DNA of 64,000 nt from Pseudoduganella violaceinigra DSM 15887 (GCF_000425385.1 NZ_AUDI01000004.1:248001-312000); one strand, 5' to 3'; shown: positions 34,823-43,729, numbered from the stretch's first letter. Made by a program: numbers and translations. Notes: generated by a model not told the origin, from the letters alone.

Positions 34823-36202
34823 TTGAAATCCTTGCTGTTAAAGATCCTGGTCGGCGGCTTTATACTGGTGCTCGCATTGGTTTTGAGCGTGCTATTCATC
34901 AATCGCAAGGACGAGCCACCGTCCCAAACCACGCTCGATTTGCATCGCATCACAGAAAATGCGACTTCTGTGGATGACCGGGAAAATGCGTACGTATATG
35001 TCGCAGGCTTCTCCGCTGCCGACGATTCCGACGCGAGACGGGTTGGCCTTGATCGCGTTGAGTGGCACCGCACATTTTCTGCCACCTCCAAACCAGGTCG
35101 AATAGCTGAGTGGCCCGGTGCAAAACGCGATTCTTCCGAAATGCGTGATGCTGAGTTGAAGCAGTTTTCGAAGCTCTGCAAGGAAAACAATCGGGCCTGC
35201 GCAGATGCTATGGATCGAGAGCCGGCGCGCGTGGCGAACTGGATCCAGCGCGACGCGAAACTGATTGCCCGCTACGAAGATCTTCTCAACTTTACGCATT
35301 GGCGGAACTTATGGCCGAGCGATGTAACGTCGCCAATGCTACCGTATGGCCATGTCATGGAGGCCCAGCGCCTGACGCTGCTTAAAGCATGGCAAATGGC
35401 AGGTATGGGCGATGACGCAGGCTGCAAGGGTTTGCTCGAACGCGACCTACGGTTCTGGCGGATGACCCTCAGCGAGAGTGCAAGCTTGATTGAAAAGATG
35501 ATCGCCGTCGCTGCGATTGAGCAGCATTTCATGATCGGGAATCTTGCTCTGCGCCGTTTGTCGCCTGCCAATGCCTCGAAAGCAATTCCGGCCGGATGGA
35601 GCGAGCCGATTACCAATCGCGAACGTTCCATGGCCAAGACAATGGCGAATGAATGGGCGTTCTTCGAAAAGAATGCCGCTGACGGTGCAAGGAATGAAGT
35701 TTTGGGGCAGAAGAAAGGAGCGTCTGTTTTCGATGCTTTCACCTCAGAACAATTCGCAGGGCGCTTGTTCCAGAAGCAGGCTACAAGTAACGCGTATGCG
35801 GTGCGCTTGATGGGAATCGTGAAGCTGTTCGACCACGATTATGCCGCTCTTCCAGGCGCGGCGGAGACTTTGTTGACGTCCAAGGAACTCGGTCAAAAGG
35901 ACATTACTGAGATTGGCGTCTACAATCCGATTGGCCATATACTGGTTAATCTGAACAATTTGAGTGACTTCACGAAGTACGGATTCCGTGTCGCTAACCT
36001 GGAGGGAGTTCGCCGAGCATCGGTTCTGGCAGCTCAGTTCCGGTCCAACGGGGTGGAGGCCGACGAGGTGAAAGAACTCTTGGGAAAAGCCGATTTGCGC
36101 GACCCATACGATGGCAACGCATTCGGATGGAATTCAAAGGAGAATGCGATTGTGTTCAGGCGTACCCTGTCAGGCAAGCCTGACTTGAACATCGCTTATT
36201 GA
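34823..36202 (+). CDS. Membrane-anchored protein of unknown function
   Basis: 459 residues from a TTG codon at 34823 (GGAATGG upstream); this start is needed to keep the N-terminal helix (LLLKILVGGFILVLALVLSV). The rest is predicted exported and mostly helical, with four to five Cys. The C-terminus (ADLRDPYDGNAFGWNSKENA) resembles the ending of a loose family of exported proteins. Divergent from the 898-residue gene by 66 bp; its 3' end overlaps the convergent ABC transporter gene by 7 bp. Function not identified. Confidence 0.65.
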   Translation: MKSLLLKILVGGFILVLALVLSVLFINRKDEPPSQTTLDLHRITENATSVDDRENAYVYVAGFSAADDSDARRVGLDRVEWHRTFSATSKPGRIAEWPGAKRDSSEMRDAELKQFSKLCKENNRACADAMDREPARVANWIQRDAKLIARYEDLLNFTHWRNLWPSDVTSPMLPYGHVMEAQRLTLLKAWQMAGMGDDAGCKGLLERDLRFWRMTLSESASLIEKMIAVAAIEQHFMIGNLALRRLSPANASKAIPAGWSEPITNRERSMAKTMANEWAFFEKNAADGARNEVLGQKKGASVFDAFTSEQFAGRLFQKQATSNAYAVRLMGIVKLFDHDYAALPGAAETLLTSKELGQKDITEIGVYNPIGHILVNLNNLSDFTKYGFRVANLEGVRRASVLAAQFRSNGVEADEVKELLGKADLRDPYDGNAFGWNSKENAIVFRRTLSGKPDLNIAY

Positions 36203-37989
36203 GTCATCATCGGGGGCTCGAGGTTGTCGCCATCTGTCTGGTCGAGCTTCCAATCGCCATCTCCCATCAAGTGCAGCACATGGGTATGGTGGCGTAGCAG
36301 CGTATCTTTGTGCGCAACACTGATCAGGGTAATGCCTTGTTTGCGCAGTTGTCCGTAAAGCGATGCTTCGTTGGCACTATCGAGGGCGCTGGTCGCTTCG
36401 TCCAGAATAACGATGCGCGGTTCCTGGACCAGCACGCGGGCGAAAGCCAAGCGCTGCTGTTCTCCCACCGACAGCAGTTTTCCCCAGTCGTGTACTGCGT
36501 CAAGGCCGCCAACGCGCTCAGCGAGACTTGGCAAATGGACTTGTTCCAGGACGTGCAGCAGATCCTGGTCACTCAGGTTCGACTGAACGCTGGGATAGAT
36601 CAGTTGGCTGCGTAGTGTGCCGGGCTGCAAATAAGGCTGTTGGGGAAGGAAAAAGAATTCACCCAGCGGAGGCCGGTGTATCACGCCGCTACCGGCGTTC
36701 CATAAGCCGGCAATCGCGCGCAGTAAGGAACTTTTTCCGCATCCGCTGGGGCCGGTAATCAGTAATGCGTCGCCCGGTTTCACCACAGCCGTCAGGTCTC
36801 TGATCAGCACCCGTTCAGATTGTGGAGGGCACAGTGTCAGCGACTCGAATGACAGTTGTTTCGCCGGACGGAACTGAATTCTAGGCTGCGTGTCGCCGGT
36901 CATGCGTTCGGTTGGCAGCACAAGCCTGGATAAAGTCTGCAGGCGTTCCGTGCCGGCCACGAATCGGCTCAGGCTCTCGAAATTTTCGACGACGACACCG
37001 ACTGCGGAGAGCACTGCGGCAAATGCTCCTGCTGCCTGGATGGCCCGCCCCACCTCCAGCTCACCGGATAGAACCTGTTCGGCCAGGATTACTCCTGGCA
37101 ATATCAATGTCAACTGGCTGAAGCTGCGCTGGAACAGATTCAACGCCCGCTGCCTTTTGATCAGCCTGGCGAAGTTGTGAAATACCTTGTCGAACTTACT
37201 GTCTATGTAGGAACGCTCCTGTTCCTCGCCACGGTAGAAGGCGATGGCCTCGGCATTCTCACGCAAGCGCATCAGGCTGAACCGGAAATCCGCTTCCCGT
37301 TGCAATTGCCAGAAGTTCAGGCGGATGAGGGGATTGCCAAAATAATAGAGTGCGATGATGGTGCCCGCTAAGGCATACGTGGCCAGCACGCCGACCAATA
37401 AATGCGAGATCGACCAGAGCACGGCACTGAAAGCAACCAGCTGCATAATCGAGCCAAGGAAGATCAACAGGAAATGGATAGACCTTCCGGTGAAAGTGTT
37501 GATGTCCTCGCTGATGCGCTGGTCGGGGTTGTCGATGTCGCTGTTTGCCAGGAGTTCGTAATATTTGCGCCCGTTCAGGTAGCCATTGAGGAAACGGCCG
37601 GTGAGCCAGCGCCGCCAGCGGTTGGCGAAGAGGTCGCGCATATAGTAATAAAACGCGTAGGAGGGCACCGCAAAAGCCAGGACGAGCAAACTGGTGCGCA
37701 CGGAGTTCCAGAACCGGTCGGCTTCTCTTCCGGCCAATGCGGACGTCATCTCGCCGGACTGGTTGTTCAACATGACCGCCAACTTGGTCTCGACCAGCAT
37801 GAGAACGACCAAGAGCATCAGCATGCCCCAGGCTTCCCATTTTTTCTCCTCCAGCCAAAAGGGCTTGGCGACATTGAAGAATTGCTTCAATGCAGCAAGC
37901 GATAGCGGGGCGGTTCGACGCCTTCCGCGGCTCGGCGCCGAGGCTTCGCCGGTCGCTGTCCTTGCGGCAGAGGAATGCGGAATATCCAT
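36196..37989 (-). CDS. SbmA/YddA-type ABC transporter (fused permease and ATPase)
   Basis: 597 residues. Membrane half (about 35-340) of the ABC_membrane_2 type with the conserved ISEDINTFTGRSIHFLLIF and IALYYFGNPLIRLNFWQLQR; ATPase half (about 380-597) with Walker A GPSGCGKSS, signature LSVGEQQRLAFARV and Walker B RIVILDEATSALD, H-loop in ISVAHKD. This family exports or imports poorly defined substrates (peptides, vitamins, acyl chains). The N-terminal 30 residues are Ser/Arg-rich and extra. Substrate unknown; not linked to its neighbours by operon. Confidence 0.88.
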   Translation of the reverse strand: MDIPHSSAARTATGEASAPSRGRRRTAPLSLAALKQFFNVAKPFWLEEKKWEAWGMLMLLVVLMLVETKLAVMLNNQSGEMTSALAGREADRFWNSVRTSLLVLAFAVPSYAFYYYMRDLFANRWRRWLTGRFLNGYLNGRKYYELLANSDIDNPDQRISEDINTFTGRSIHFLLIFLGSIMQLVAFSAVLWSISHLLVGVLATYALAGTIIALYYFGNPLIRLNFWQLQREADFRFSLMRLRENAEAIAFYRGEEQERSYIDSKFDKVFHNFARLIKRQRALNLFQRSFSQLTLILPGVILAEQVLSGELEVGRAIQAAGAFAAVLSAVGVVVENFESLSRFVAGTERLQTLSRLVLPTERMTGDTQPRIQFRPAKQLSFESLTLCPPQSERVLIRDLTAVVKPGDALLITGPSGCGKSSLLRAIAGLWNAGSGVIHRPPLGEFFFLPQQPYLQPGTLRSQLIYPSVQSNLSDQDLLHVLEQVHLPSLAERVGGLDAVHDWGKLLSVGEQQRLAFARVLVQEPRIVILDEATSALDSANEASLYGQLRKQGITLISVAHKDTLLRHHTHVLHLMGDGDWKLDQTDGDNLEPPMMTQ

Positions 37990-38084
37990 TTTCTTGCTTT
38001 CAGGCTAGGATGTGCCCAAGCATACGACTCAGCATGGGCGCGCTCTGTGCGGAAACGGACATAGCGCCCGTTTCCTTTCGCTGC

Positions 38085-38436
38085 ATTCAATCAGCTCCAG
38101 CCCCTGGCGCGTACCCGACAGGAAAAAGCCCGGGATATCGAAGGTATTGATCGGTTCCACCAGCAGCGGAATGCCGGCTTTTTTCAACGCCACGGCCGCG
38201 AACTTGAGGTTCCGGACCAGGACGGCGCGGGCATCGGCATCGTCCACGCCTTGCGGCTTGACGCCAACCAGGCAGTTGATGCGCTGTGTGCCCAGCACGC
38301 TAGCATAGGCCAGCGCCGTTTCCACTCCCTGCTCGAATTCGGCCACCCGGTTCGGATGGCCGCGTTCGCCGCCCGTCCAGTCGCCTGCCGGGAGGTTGTG
38401 CAGCACCATTTCGAGCTGGTGCTGCTGCAGTTGATG
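38085..38436 (-). pseudogene. hyi: Hydroxypyruvate isomerase (hyi) remnant
   Basis: The sequence from about residue 82 of the open frame starting at 38679 reads as the middle of hydroxypyruvate isomerase ([53 protein letters not shown], and [20 protein letters not shown]). The N-terminal metal-site part and the C-terminal third are missing. It continues in frame from a gcl fragment, so a chimeric 216-residue frame remains open. Hyi acts after glyoxylate carboligase in glyoxylate use. Confidence 0.8.
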
Positions 38437-38965
38437 GGCGGCGATCTGCGACAGGCCGATGGCGGACACGTAGCGCGTATCGCGGCCGAAGTACTTGTTC
38501 ATTTCCTCGTAGACCCGCAGGGGCTTGACCGGGACGTTGTCGTAGTCGGTCTTGCGCAGCATGGTGCGCTTGCGGTTCTGGCATTGGGCCACCCGGCCGG
38601 TACGGTCGCGCAGTCGGCCTGCGGCCTTCCAGTCTTTGGCTGCTTCGATCAGCACCGGGCCCGGACGGCCGGAGCGCATCAGGTGGAGGCTTGCTGGAAC
38701 ACGCGCGGCACCTGGGCCGGTTCCAGCACCGTGGTGGCCAACTTGGTGACCGGCTTGGCGATGGCGGCGATGTCCACGCCCGGAAATCTTCCTTGTGCAG
38801 GCGGGCGCGCGGCGCCTGGCCGGTGATGCACAGGATGGGAATGGAATCGGCTTGCGCCGAATACAGGCCGGTGATCATGTCGGTGCCGGCCGGACCGGAA
38901 GTGCCGATGCAGACGTTGATATTGCCCGGCGCGGCGCGGGGATCGTGCCCGCCCCGGCCTCGTTC
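38437..38965 (-). pseudogene. gcl: Glyoxylate carboligase (gcl) remnant
   Basis: Fragments in three frames. 38950-38790: [40 protein letters not shown]; 38790-38682: [32 protein letters not shown]; 38679-38437: [12 protein letters not shown] then, after a large internal deletion, [20 protein letters not shown] and [20 protein letters not shown]. The N-terminus, central domain and C-terminal thiamine-diphosphate part are absent. Clearly inactive. Confidence 0.85.
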
Positions 38966-38974
38966 GGGCGCCAG

Positions 38975-39530
38975 CATGTTGCACCGCACGCGCCGCCGTT
39001 CCTGGCCGCCAATCCCGACGTGCAGATATCCTTCAACCTGACCGACCAGGTGATCGACCTGGTGCGCGAGGGCTATGACCTCGGCATCCGCATCGGCGGC
39101 GTGATCGATCCCAGTTTTGTCGCGGTGCGCCTGGCGAAGAACCGCCGTGTTGTATGCGGCACGCCGGAGTACTTTCGCACGGCATGGCATTCCGCGCACG
39201 CTGGACGACCTTGCGCAGCACAACTGCCTAGCCTTCAACTTGCAGGGGGCCAGCAGCACGGCTGGTATTTCCAGCAGGGCGGCAAGCCCGTTACGGTCAA
39301 GGTGCAGGGGAACCTGGATTGTAATGATGGCGAATTACTGCATCGCTGGGCGTGCGAAGGACTGGGACTGGCGTGGCGGTCGACGTGGGAAATCCAGGCG
39401 CAGCTGGCGGAGGGCAGCCTGATCACGGTGCTGGACGATGTTGCGCTGCCGGACTACGACATCATGGCCGTCTACGCTTTTTTATCGACGAACTGAAAGC
39501 GGTTTACGCGCAGCCGGATTACTGGACTAG
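38975..39530 (+). pseudogene. LysR-family regulator remnant (effector domain)
   Basis: Effector-binding half of a LysR regulator: [44 protein letters not shown], then a frameshift near 39175 ([20 protein letters not shown] in the next frame), return near 39262 ([23 protein letters not shown]-type segment [20 protein letters not shown]) and a further shift near 39480 (FFIDELKAVYAQPDYW). The helix-turn-helix part is missing. Head to head with the gcl remnant, as expected for its former regulator. Confidence 0.8.
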
Positions 39531-40489
39531 GCCGACAGCGCTTCGTTCGGCAAGCGTGGCTGGGAAAGGAATACCGCCACTTCCGCCATTGCCTTGAAGA
39601 CCGCTTTGCTGAGCAGCGAAATCTGGGCGCGCGAGGGATCGTTATCGAGTGAATTGACCGGCGTCAGCTCGCGCATCAGGCGCGCCCGCACGATCTGCAG
39701 CCCGCAGCGGCCGATGATGGTGGCGATCTGCGGCAGCAGTTCGCGCATCTGCTGCATGGCTTCATTGGTGTGCGCGCCGATTTCCAGCACCACGCCAAGT
39801 TCGGCCGGCTCCATCTGCACCACCACCTTGCCGATATCCGGCAAGTTCATTTCCAGGCGCACCGCTACGCGCGGGCGCCGGCGGCGCGGCTGGTCGGGCG
39901 CTTCTTCCTCGCCGGGATCGCGCGCCACCACGCGCAGCGTCAGCTTTTCCGCGCCCCAGGCATACACGGCGAAGCGCCAGGCGTCGAGGTCGGAAATCAG
40001 GCCCGGGTAAGGGCGGCTGTCGCGCAGCACGGCCGGCGGCGGATCGGCCATGAACAGGCTGGCGGGGACATGGCGGCCTTCATTCTGCTGCAGCATGGCG
40101 GCGCGCTGCTCGCTATAGGTGCGCACCATGACTTGCCAGGACGCGGCTAGCAGCGATGTATCGGGGTTATGCCAGACCAGCTGGCGCAAGGGGAACAATT
40201 GGTTGGGCTGCATCGACAGCGATTCCTGCGCCAGCATGGCGCCGGCGGCGGCACCCGCAGCGGCAGCGGACTTCGCGGCGGCCTGGCCTGGCTGGGCGCC
40301 TTCCATCGCTTCGATCAGCGCACCGACAGCGGCAGGCAAGCCGCCCTGCAGGGAAAACTCCGGCGTATCGCCCGGGGGCTGGGCAACTGGCGGCACCGGC
40401 TGGGCGTTGACCTGGCCGGGAATCTCGCGCACCTGGCGATCGTGGATGCTCAGGGCCGGATTGGACGGAGTGACGCGATCGATTGCCAT
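39527..40489 (-). CDS. Second FliK-like hook-length control protein
   Basis: 320 residues from ATG 40489. Pro/Ala-rich N-terminal part, a central segment (PYPGLISDLDAWRFAVYAWG), and a C-terminal domain with the FliK pattern (VAVRLEMNLPDIGKVVVQME, PAELGVVLEIGAHTNEAMQQ). It lies just downstream of the first flagellin on the same strand, beyond that gene's terminator. It differs strongly from FliK at 11 kb. It could serve another flagellar system or be an accessory ruler. Overlaps the LysR remnant by 4 bp. Confidence 0.7.
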   Translation of the reverse strand: MAIDRVTPSNPALSIHDRQVREIPGQVNAQPVPPVAQPPGDTPEFSLQGGLPAAVGALIEAMEGAQPGQAAAKSAAAAGAAAGAMLAQESLSMQPNQLFPLRQLVWHNPDTSLLAASWQVMVRTYSEQRAAMLQQNEGRHVPASLFMADPPPAVLRDSRPYPGLISDLDAWRFAVYAWGAEKLTLRVVARDPGEEEAPDQPRRRRPRVAVRLEMNLPDIGKVVVQMEPAELGVVLEIGAHTNEAMQQMRELLPQIATIIGRCGLQIVRARLMRELTPVNSLDNDPSRAQISLLSKAVFKAMAEVAVFLSQPRLPNEALSA

Positions 40490-40520
40490 AAAAACGGATA
40501 GTAATACGGCGATGTACAAA

Positions 40521-40544
40521 AAGCCAACCGCGCACGGTTGGCTT
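40521..40544 (-). terminator. Rho-independent terminator of flagellin 1
   Basis: Arms aagccaaccg and cggttggctt around cgca, followed on the minus strand by a T run. Nearly the same hairpin follows all three flagellin genes. Confidence 0.88.
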
Positions 40545-40563
40545 TCTCAAGCAAGCTGCGATA

Positions 40564-41454
40564 TTACTGCAGCAGGGACAGCACCAGCGAGGACTGGCTG
40601 TTCGATTGCTTCAGCATGGCAGTGCCAGCTTGCAGCAGCATTTGCGAAGACGTCATGGTGGCCGATTCGGAAGCGAAGTCGACGTCCATGATGCGGCCGG
40701 TGGCGTTCTTGGTGTTGGTCGAAATATTGGACAAGTTGTTGTAGACGTGGTCCAGACGGTTCGACACGGCACCCAGCTTGGAGCGCAGTGCGCCAACCGA
40801 GTCAATTGCGGTGGCCAGCTTGTCGATGCTGGTGTTGGCGGCGGCGGCGGTGCTGATTTCCGCACCGGCTGCGGCGCCGGCAACGCCATTGTCCTTGAAG
40901 CCGGTAGCGGCAGCCAGGATGTCGGTGGAAGCCTGGGTCAGCTCTGCAGTGAAGTTGGCCGCCAGGGTTTCGCCGGTGCTGGCGCCGATCTGGAAGGTGA
41001 TGGCAGCGGACAGTTTGCCTGGCGCAGCGCCACCGGCTTTTTGCAGCAGGGTGGTGCCGCCGAACTTGGTGTTGTTGAAGATGTTCGACAGTTCGTCGCT
41101 CAGGGAGTTGAATTCCTTCTGCATCGCGGTCTGGTCGGCCGTGGTCGAGGAGCCGTCGGCAGCCTGGGTGGCCAGGTCTTTCATGCGGTTCAGAATGTTG
41201 GTGGTCTCATCCAGCGCGCCTTCCGAGGTCTGCATCAGGGAGATCGAATTCTGGGTGTTGCGCATGGCCACCGACATGCCGCTGGTCTGAGTCTTCAGGC
41301 GGGTTGCGATCTGCAGGCCGGCAGCGTCGTCCATTGCCGAGTTGATGCGCAGGCCGGTGCTCAGGCGGGTCATCGAGGTCGACAGCGAGGACTGGGTGCG
41401 GGAAATCGAATTTTGCGCGGACAGCGCCGCTGCATTGGTGTGAAGGCTCAGCAT
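40564..41454 (-). CDS. fliC: Flagellin, copy 1
   Basis: Filament subunit of 296 residues, a short flagellin (D0/D1 plus a small central insert). N-terminal D0/D1 MLSLHTNAAALSAQNSISRT, LSTGLRINSAMDDAAGLQIA; C-terminal DFASESATMTSSQMLLQAGT, AMLKQSNSQSSLVLSLLQ. The three tandem copies are near identical at both ends and differ around residues 140-215 (here SAAITFQIGASTGETLAANF, FKDNGVAGAAAGAEISTAAA). Own promoter and terminator; probably FliA-dependent, chaperoned by FliS. Confidence 0.97.
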   Translation of the reverse strand: MLSLHTNAAALSAQNSISRTQSSLSTSMTRLSTGLRINSAMDDAAGLQIATRLKTQTSGMSVAMRNTQNSISLMQTSEGALDETTNILNRMKDLATQAADGSSTTADQTAMQKEFNSLSDELSNIFNNTKFGGTTLLQKAGGAAPGKLSAAITFQIGASTGETLAANFTAELTQASTDILAAATGFKDNGVAGAAAGAEISTAAAANTSIDKLATAIDSVGALRSKLGAVSNRLDHVYNNLSNISTNTKNATGRIMDVDFASESATMTSSQMLLQAGTAMLKQSNSQSSLVLSLLQ

Positions 41455-41511
41455 GCTAACTCCTGGGTGGTGGGTTCAAATTGAGCAGCGGTTCTTTTTC
41501 TGCGCTCTCAT

Positions 41512-41546
41512 AAGTACAAGACGACCGTTTGGCGGGATGCATTAAA
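41512..41546 (-). promoter_or_regulatory. Candidate FliA-type promoter of flagellin 1
   Basis: Minus strand TTTAAT (41546-41541), 14 bp, GGTCGTCTTGTACTT (41526-41512), 57 bp before the ATG. Identical boxes and spacing at the other two flagellins; related copy at fliD. Confidence 0.55.
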
Positions 41547-41596
41547 TGCCGAGTGGAAATTTTCTTCGATTTTTTTCGGCCGCATGAAACGAAAAA

Positions 41597-41618
41597 AGCC
41601 AACCGCGTACGGTTGGCT
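41597..41618 (-). terminator. Rho-independent terminator of flagellin 2
   Basis: Arms agccaaccg and cggttggct around cgta, followed on the minus strand by TTTTT. Same hairpin as at 40.5 and 42.7 kb. Confidence 0.88.
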
Positions 41619-41638
41619 CTTCCGGGCAGTCGAAGCGA

Positions 41639-42529
41639 TTACTGCAGCAGCGACAGCACCAGGGAAGACTGGCTGTTCGACTGCTTCAGCATGGCGGTGC
41701 CGGCTTGCAGCAGCATTTGCGAAGACGTCATGGTTGCCGATTCGGAAGCGAAGTCGACATCCATGATGCGGCCGGTGGCGTTCTTGGTATTGGTCGAAAT
41801 ATTGGACAAGTTGTTGTAGACGTGGTCCAGGCGGTTGGACACGGCGCCCAGTTTGGAACGCATGGCGCTGACCGAATCGATCGCGGTCGCCAGCTTGTTG
41901 ATGCTGGCGTTGGCGGCGCCGGCCGTGCTTATTTCCACGCCGGCAGCGGCGCCCACCGTGCCGTCGTCCTTGAAGCCGGCGGCGGCAGCCAGGATGTCGG
42001 TGGCGGCCTGGGTGCGTTCCGCGGTGAAGTCGGCGGCCAGGGTTTCGCCGGTGCTGGCGCCGATCTGGAAGGTGATCGCTGCGGACAGCTTGCCTGGGCT
42101 GGCGCCGGCTGCCTTTTGCAGCAGGGTGGTGCCGCCGAACTTGGTGTTGTTGAAGATGTTCGACAGTTCGTCGCTCAGGGAATCGTATTCTTTCTGCATC
42201 GCAGTCTGGTCGGCCGTGGTCGAGGAGCCGTCGGCAGCCTGGGTGGCCAGGTCTTTCATGCGGTTCAGGATATTGGTGGTCTCATCCAGTGCGCCTTCCG
42301 AAGTCTGCATCAGGGAGATCGAATTCTGCGTGTTGCGCATGGCCACCGACATGCCGCTGGTCTGGGTCTTCAGGCGGGTGGCAATCTGCAGGCCGGCAGC
42401 GTCGTCCATTGCCGAATTGATACGGAAGCCGGTGCTCAGGCGGGTCATCGAGGTCGACAGCGACGTTTGGGTGCGGGAAATCGAGTTTTGCGCGGACAGT
42501 GCAGCTGCATTGGTATGAAGACTCAGCAT
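41639..42529 (-). CDS. fliC: Flagellin, copy 2
   Basis: 296 residues, same architecture and length as its neighbours. The variable centre (FTAERTQAATDILAAAAGFK, DDGTVGAAAGVEISTAGAAN) is closer to copy 1 than to copy 3. Differences at the conserved N-terminus are few (FRINSAMDD for LRINSAMDD). Ribosome site CCCAGGAGT 6-7 bp before the ATG, as in all three copies. Confidence 0.97.
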   Translation of the reverse strand: MLSLHTNAAALSAQNSISRTQTSLSTSMTRLSTGFRINSAMDDAAGLQIATRLKTQTSGMSVAMRNTQNSISLMQTSEGALDETTNILNRMKDLATQAADGSSTTADQTAMQKEYDSLSDELSNIFNNTKFGGTTLLQKAAGASPGKLSAAITFQIGASTGETLAADFTAERTQAATDILAAAAGFKDDGTVGAAAGVEISTAGAANASINKLATAIDSVSAMRSKLGAVSNRLDHVYNNLSNISTNTKNATGRIMDVDFASESATMTSSQMLLQAGTAMLKQSNSQSSLVLSLLQ

Positions 42530-42585
42530 GATGACTCCTGGGTAGTTGGTTCAATTTGGGCAGCGGGGCATGCCTGCGTTCACAA

Positions 42586-42620
42586 AAGTACAAGACGACC
42601 GCCGGGAGGCGCGCATTAAA
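42586..42620 (-). promoter_or_regulatory. Candidate FliA-type promoter of flagellin 2
   Basis: TTTAAT (42620-42615), 14 bp, GGTCGTCTTGTACTT (42600-42586), 56 bp before the ATG on the minus strand. Confidence 0.55.
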
Positions 42621-42662
42621 TTCTTAATAGAAATTTTGCGCTTTTGCGGCCCCAAATGAAAA

Positions 42663-42686
42663 AAGCCAACCGCGTACGGTTGGCTT
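42663..42686 (-). terminator. Rho-independent terminator of flagellin 3
   Basis: Arms aagccaaccg and cggttggctt around cgta with a T run on the minus strand. Third copy of the shared flagellin terminator. Confidence 0.88.
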
Positions 42687-42705
42687 TCCTGGGGATGCTA
42701 AGCGA

Positions 42706-43596
42706 TTATTGCAGCAGCGACAGCACCAGGGAGGACTGGCTGTTCGACTGCTTCAGCATGGCGGTGCCGGCTTGCAGCAGCATTTGCGAAGACGTCATGG
42801 TTGCCGATTCGGAAGCGAAGTCGACGTCCATGATGCGGCCGGTGGCGTTCTTGGTATTGGTCGAGATGTTGGACAAGTTGTTGTAGACGTGGTCCAGACG
42901 GTTCGACACGGCGCCCAGTTTGGAGCGCAGCGCGCCGACAGCGTCGATGGCGGTCGCCAGCTTGTCGATCGATGCATTGGCGGTCGCGGTCAGCTCGGTA
43001 CCTGCGGCTGGCACGGCTGCACCAGTGTCCTGGAAGCCGGTGGCTGCGGCCTTGATCAAGCCTGCCGCGCCGGTACCGCCGCCGGCGGTGCCCAGTTCAA
43101 CGGTGAAGTCGGCCGCCAGGGTTTCGCCCGAGCTGGCACCGATCTGGAAGGTAATGGCAGCTTGCATCTTGCCGCCAGCCGAGTTGAACAGCGACGTGCC
43201 GCCGAACTTGGTGTTGGTGAAGATGTTCGACAGTTCGTCGCTCAGCGAGTTGTATTCCTTTTGCATCGCAGTCTGGTCGGCCGCGGTGGAGGAACCGTCG
43301 GCAGCTTGGGTGGCCAGGTCTTTCATGCGGTTCAGGATGTTGCTGGTTTCGTCCAATGCGCCTTCGGCGGTCTGCATCAGGGAAATCGAATTCTGGGTGT
43401 TGCGCATCGCAACCGTCATACCGCTGGTCTGGGTTTTCAGACGGGTTGCAATTTGCAGGCCCGCAGCATCGTCCATGGCCGAATTGATGCGCAGGCCGGT
43501 GCTCAGGCGGGTCATTGAGGTCGACAGCGAAGACTGGGTGCGGGAAATCGAGTTCTGTGCGGAAAGGGCGGCCGCGTTGGTGTGAAGGCTCAGCAT
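42706..43596 (-). CDS. fliC: Flagellin, copy 3
   Basis: 296 residues. The central part is the most divergent of the three (FTVELGTAGGGTGAAGLIKA, FQDTGAAVPAAGTELTATAN), while both termini match copies 1 and 2. Equal length in spite of a different centre suggests that filament geometry is kept. It is the first copy in transcription direction. Confidence 0.97.
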   Translation of the reverse strand: MLSLHTNAAALSAQNSISRTQSSLSTSMTRLSTGLRINSAMDDAAGLQIATRLKTQTSGMTVAMRNTQNSISLMQTAEGALDETSNILNRMKDLATQAADGSSTAADQTAMQKEYNSLSDELSNIFTNTKFGGTSLFNSAGGKMQAAITFQIGASSGETLAADFTVELGTAGGGTGAAGLIKAAATGFQDTGAAVPAAGTELTATANASIDKLATAIDAVGALRSKLGAVSNRLDHVYNNLSNISTNTKNATGRIMDVDFASESATMTSSQMLLQAGTAMLKQSNSQSSLVLSLLQ

Positions 43597-43653
43597 GCTA
43601 ACTCCTGGGAGGTTGGTTCAAATCGAGCAGCGGATCTTTCTCTGCGCTCTCAG

Positions 43654-43688
43654 AAGTACAAGACGACCGCCAGGCCGCGCCTATTAAA
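43654..43688 (-). promoter_or_regulatory. Candidate FliA-type promoter of flagellin 3
   Basis: TTTAAT (43688-43683), 14 bp, GGTCGTCTTGTACTT (43668-43654), 57 bp before the ATG on the minus strand. Confidence 0.55.
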
Positions 43689-43729
43689 TTCCTGACGGAA
43701 ATAATTCGGGAAAATTCTGCGCCATGTAA

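Noticed and set aside
38300..39259. 319-codon minus-strand frame as a real gene
   Set aside because: Only a short part matches gcl; the rest is antisense to the LysR remnant and frameshifted gcl.
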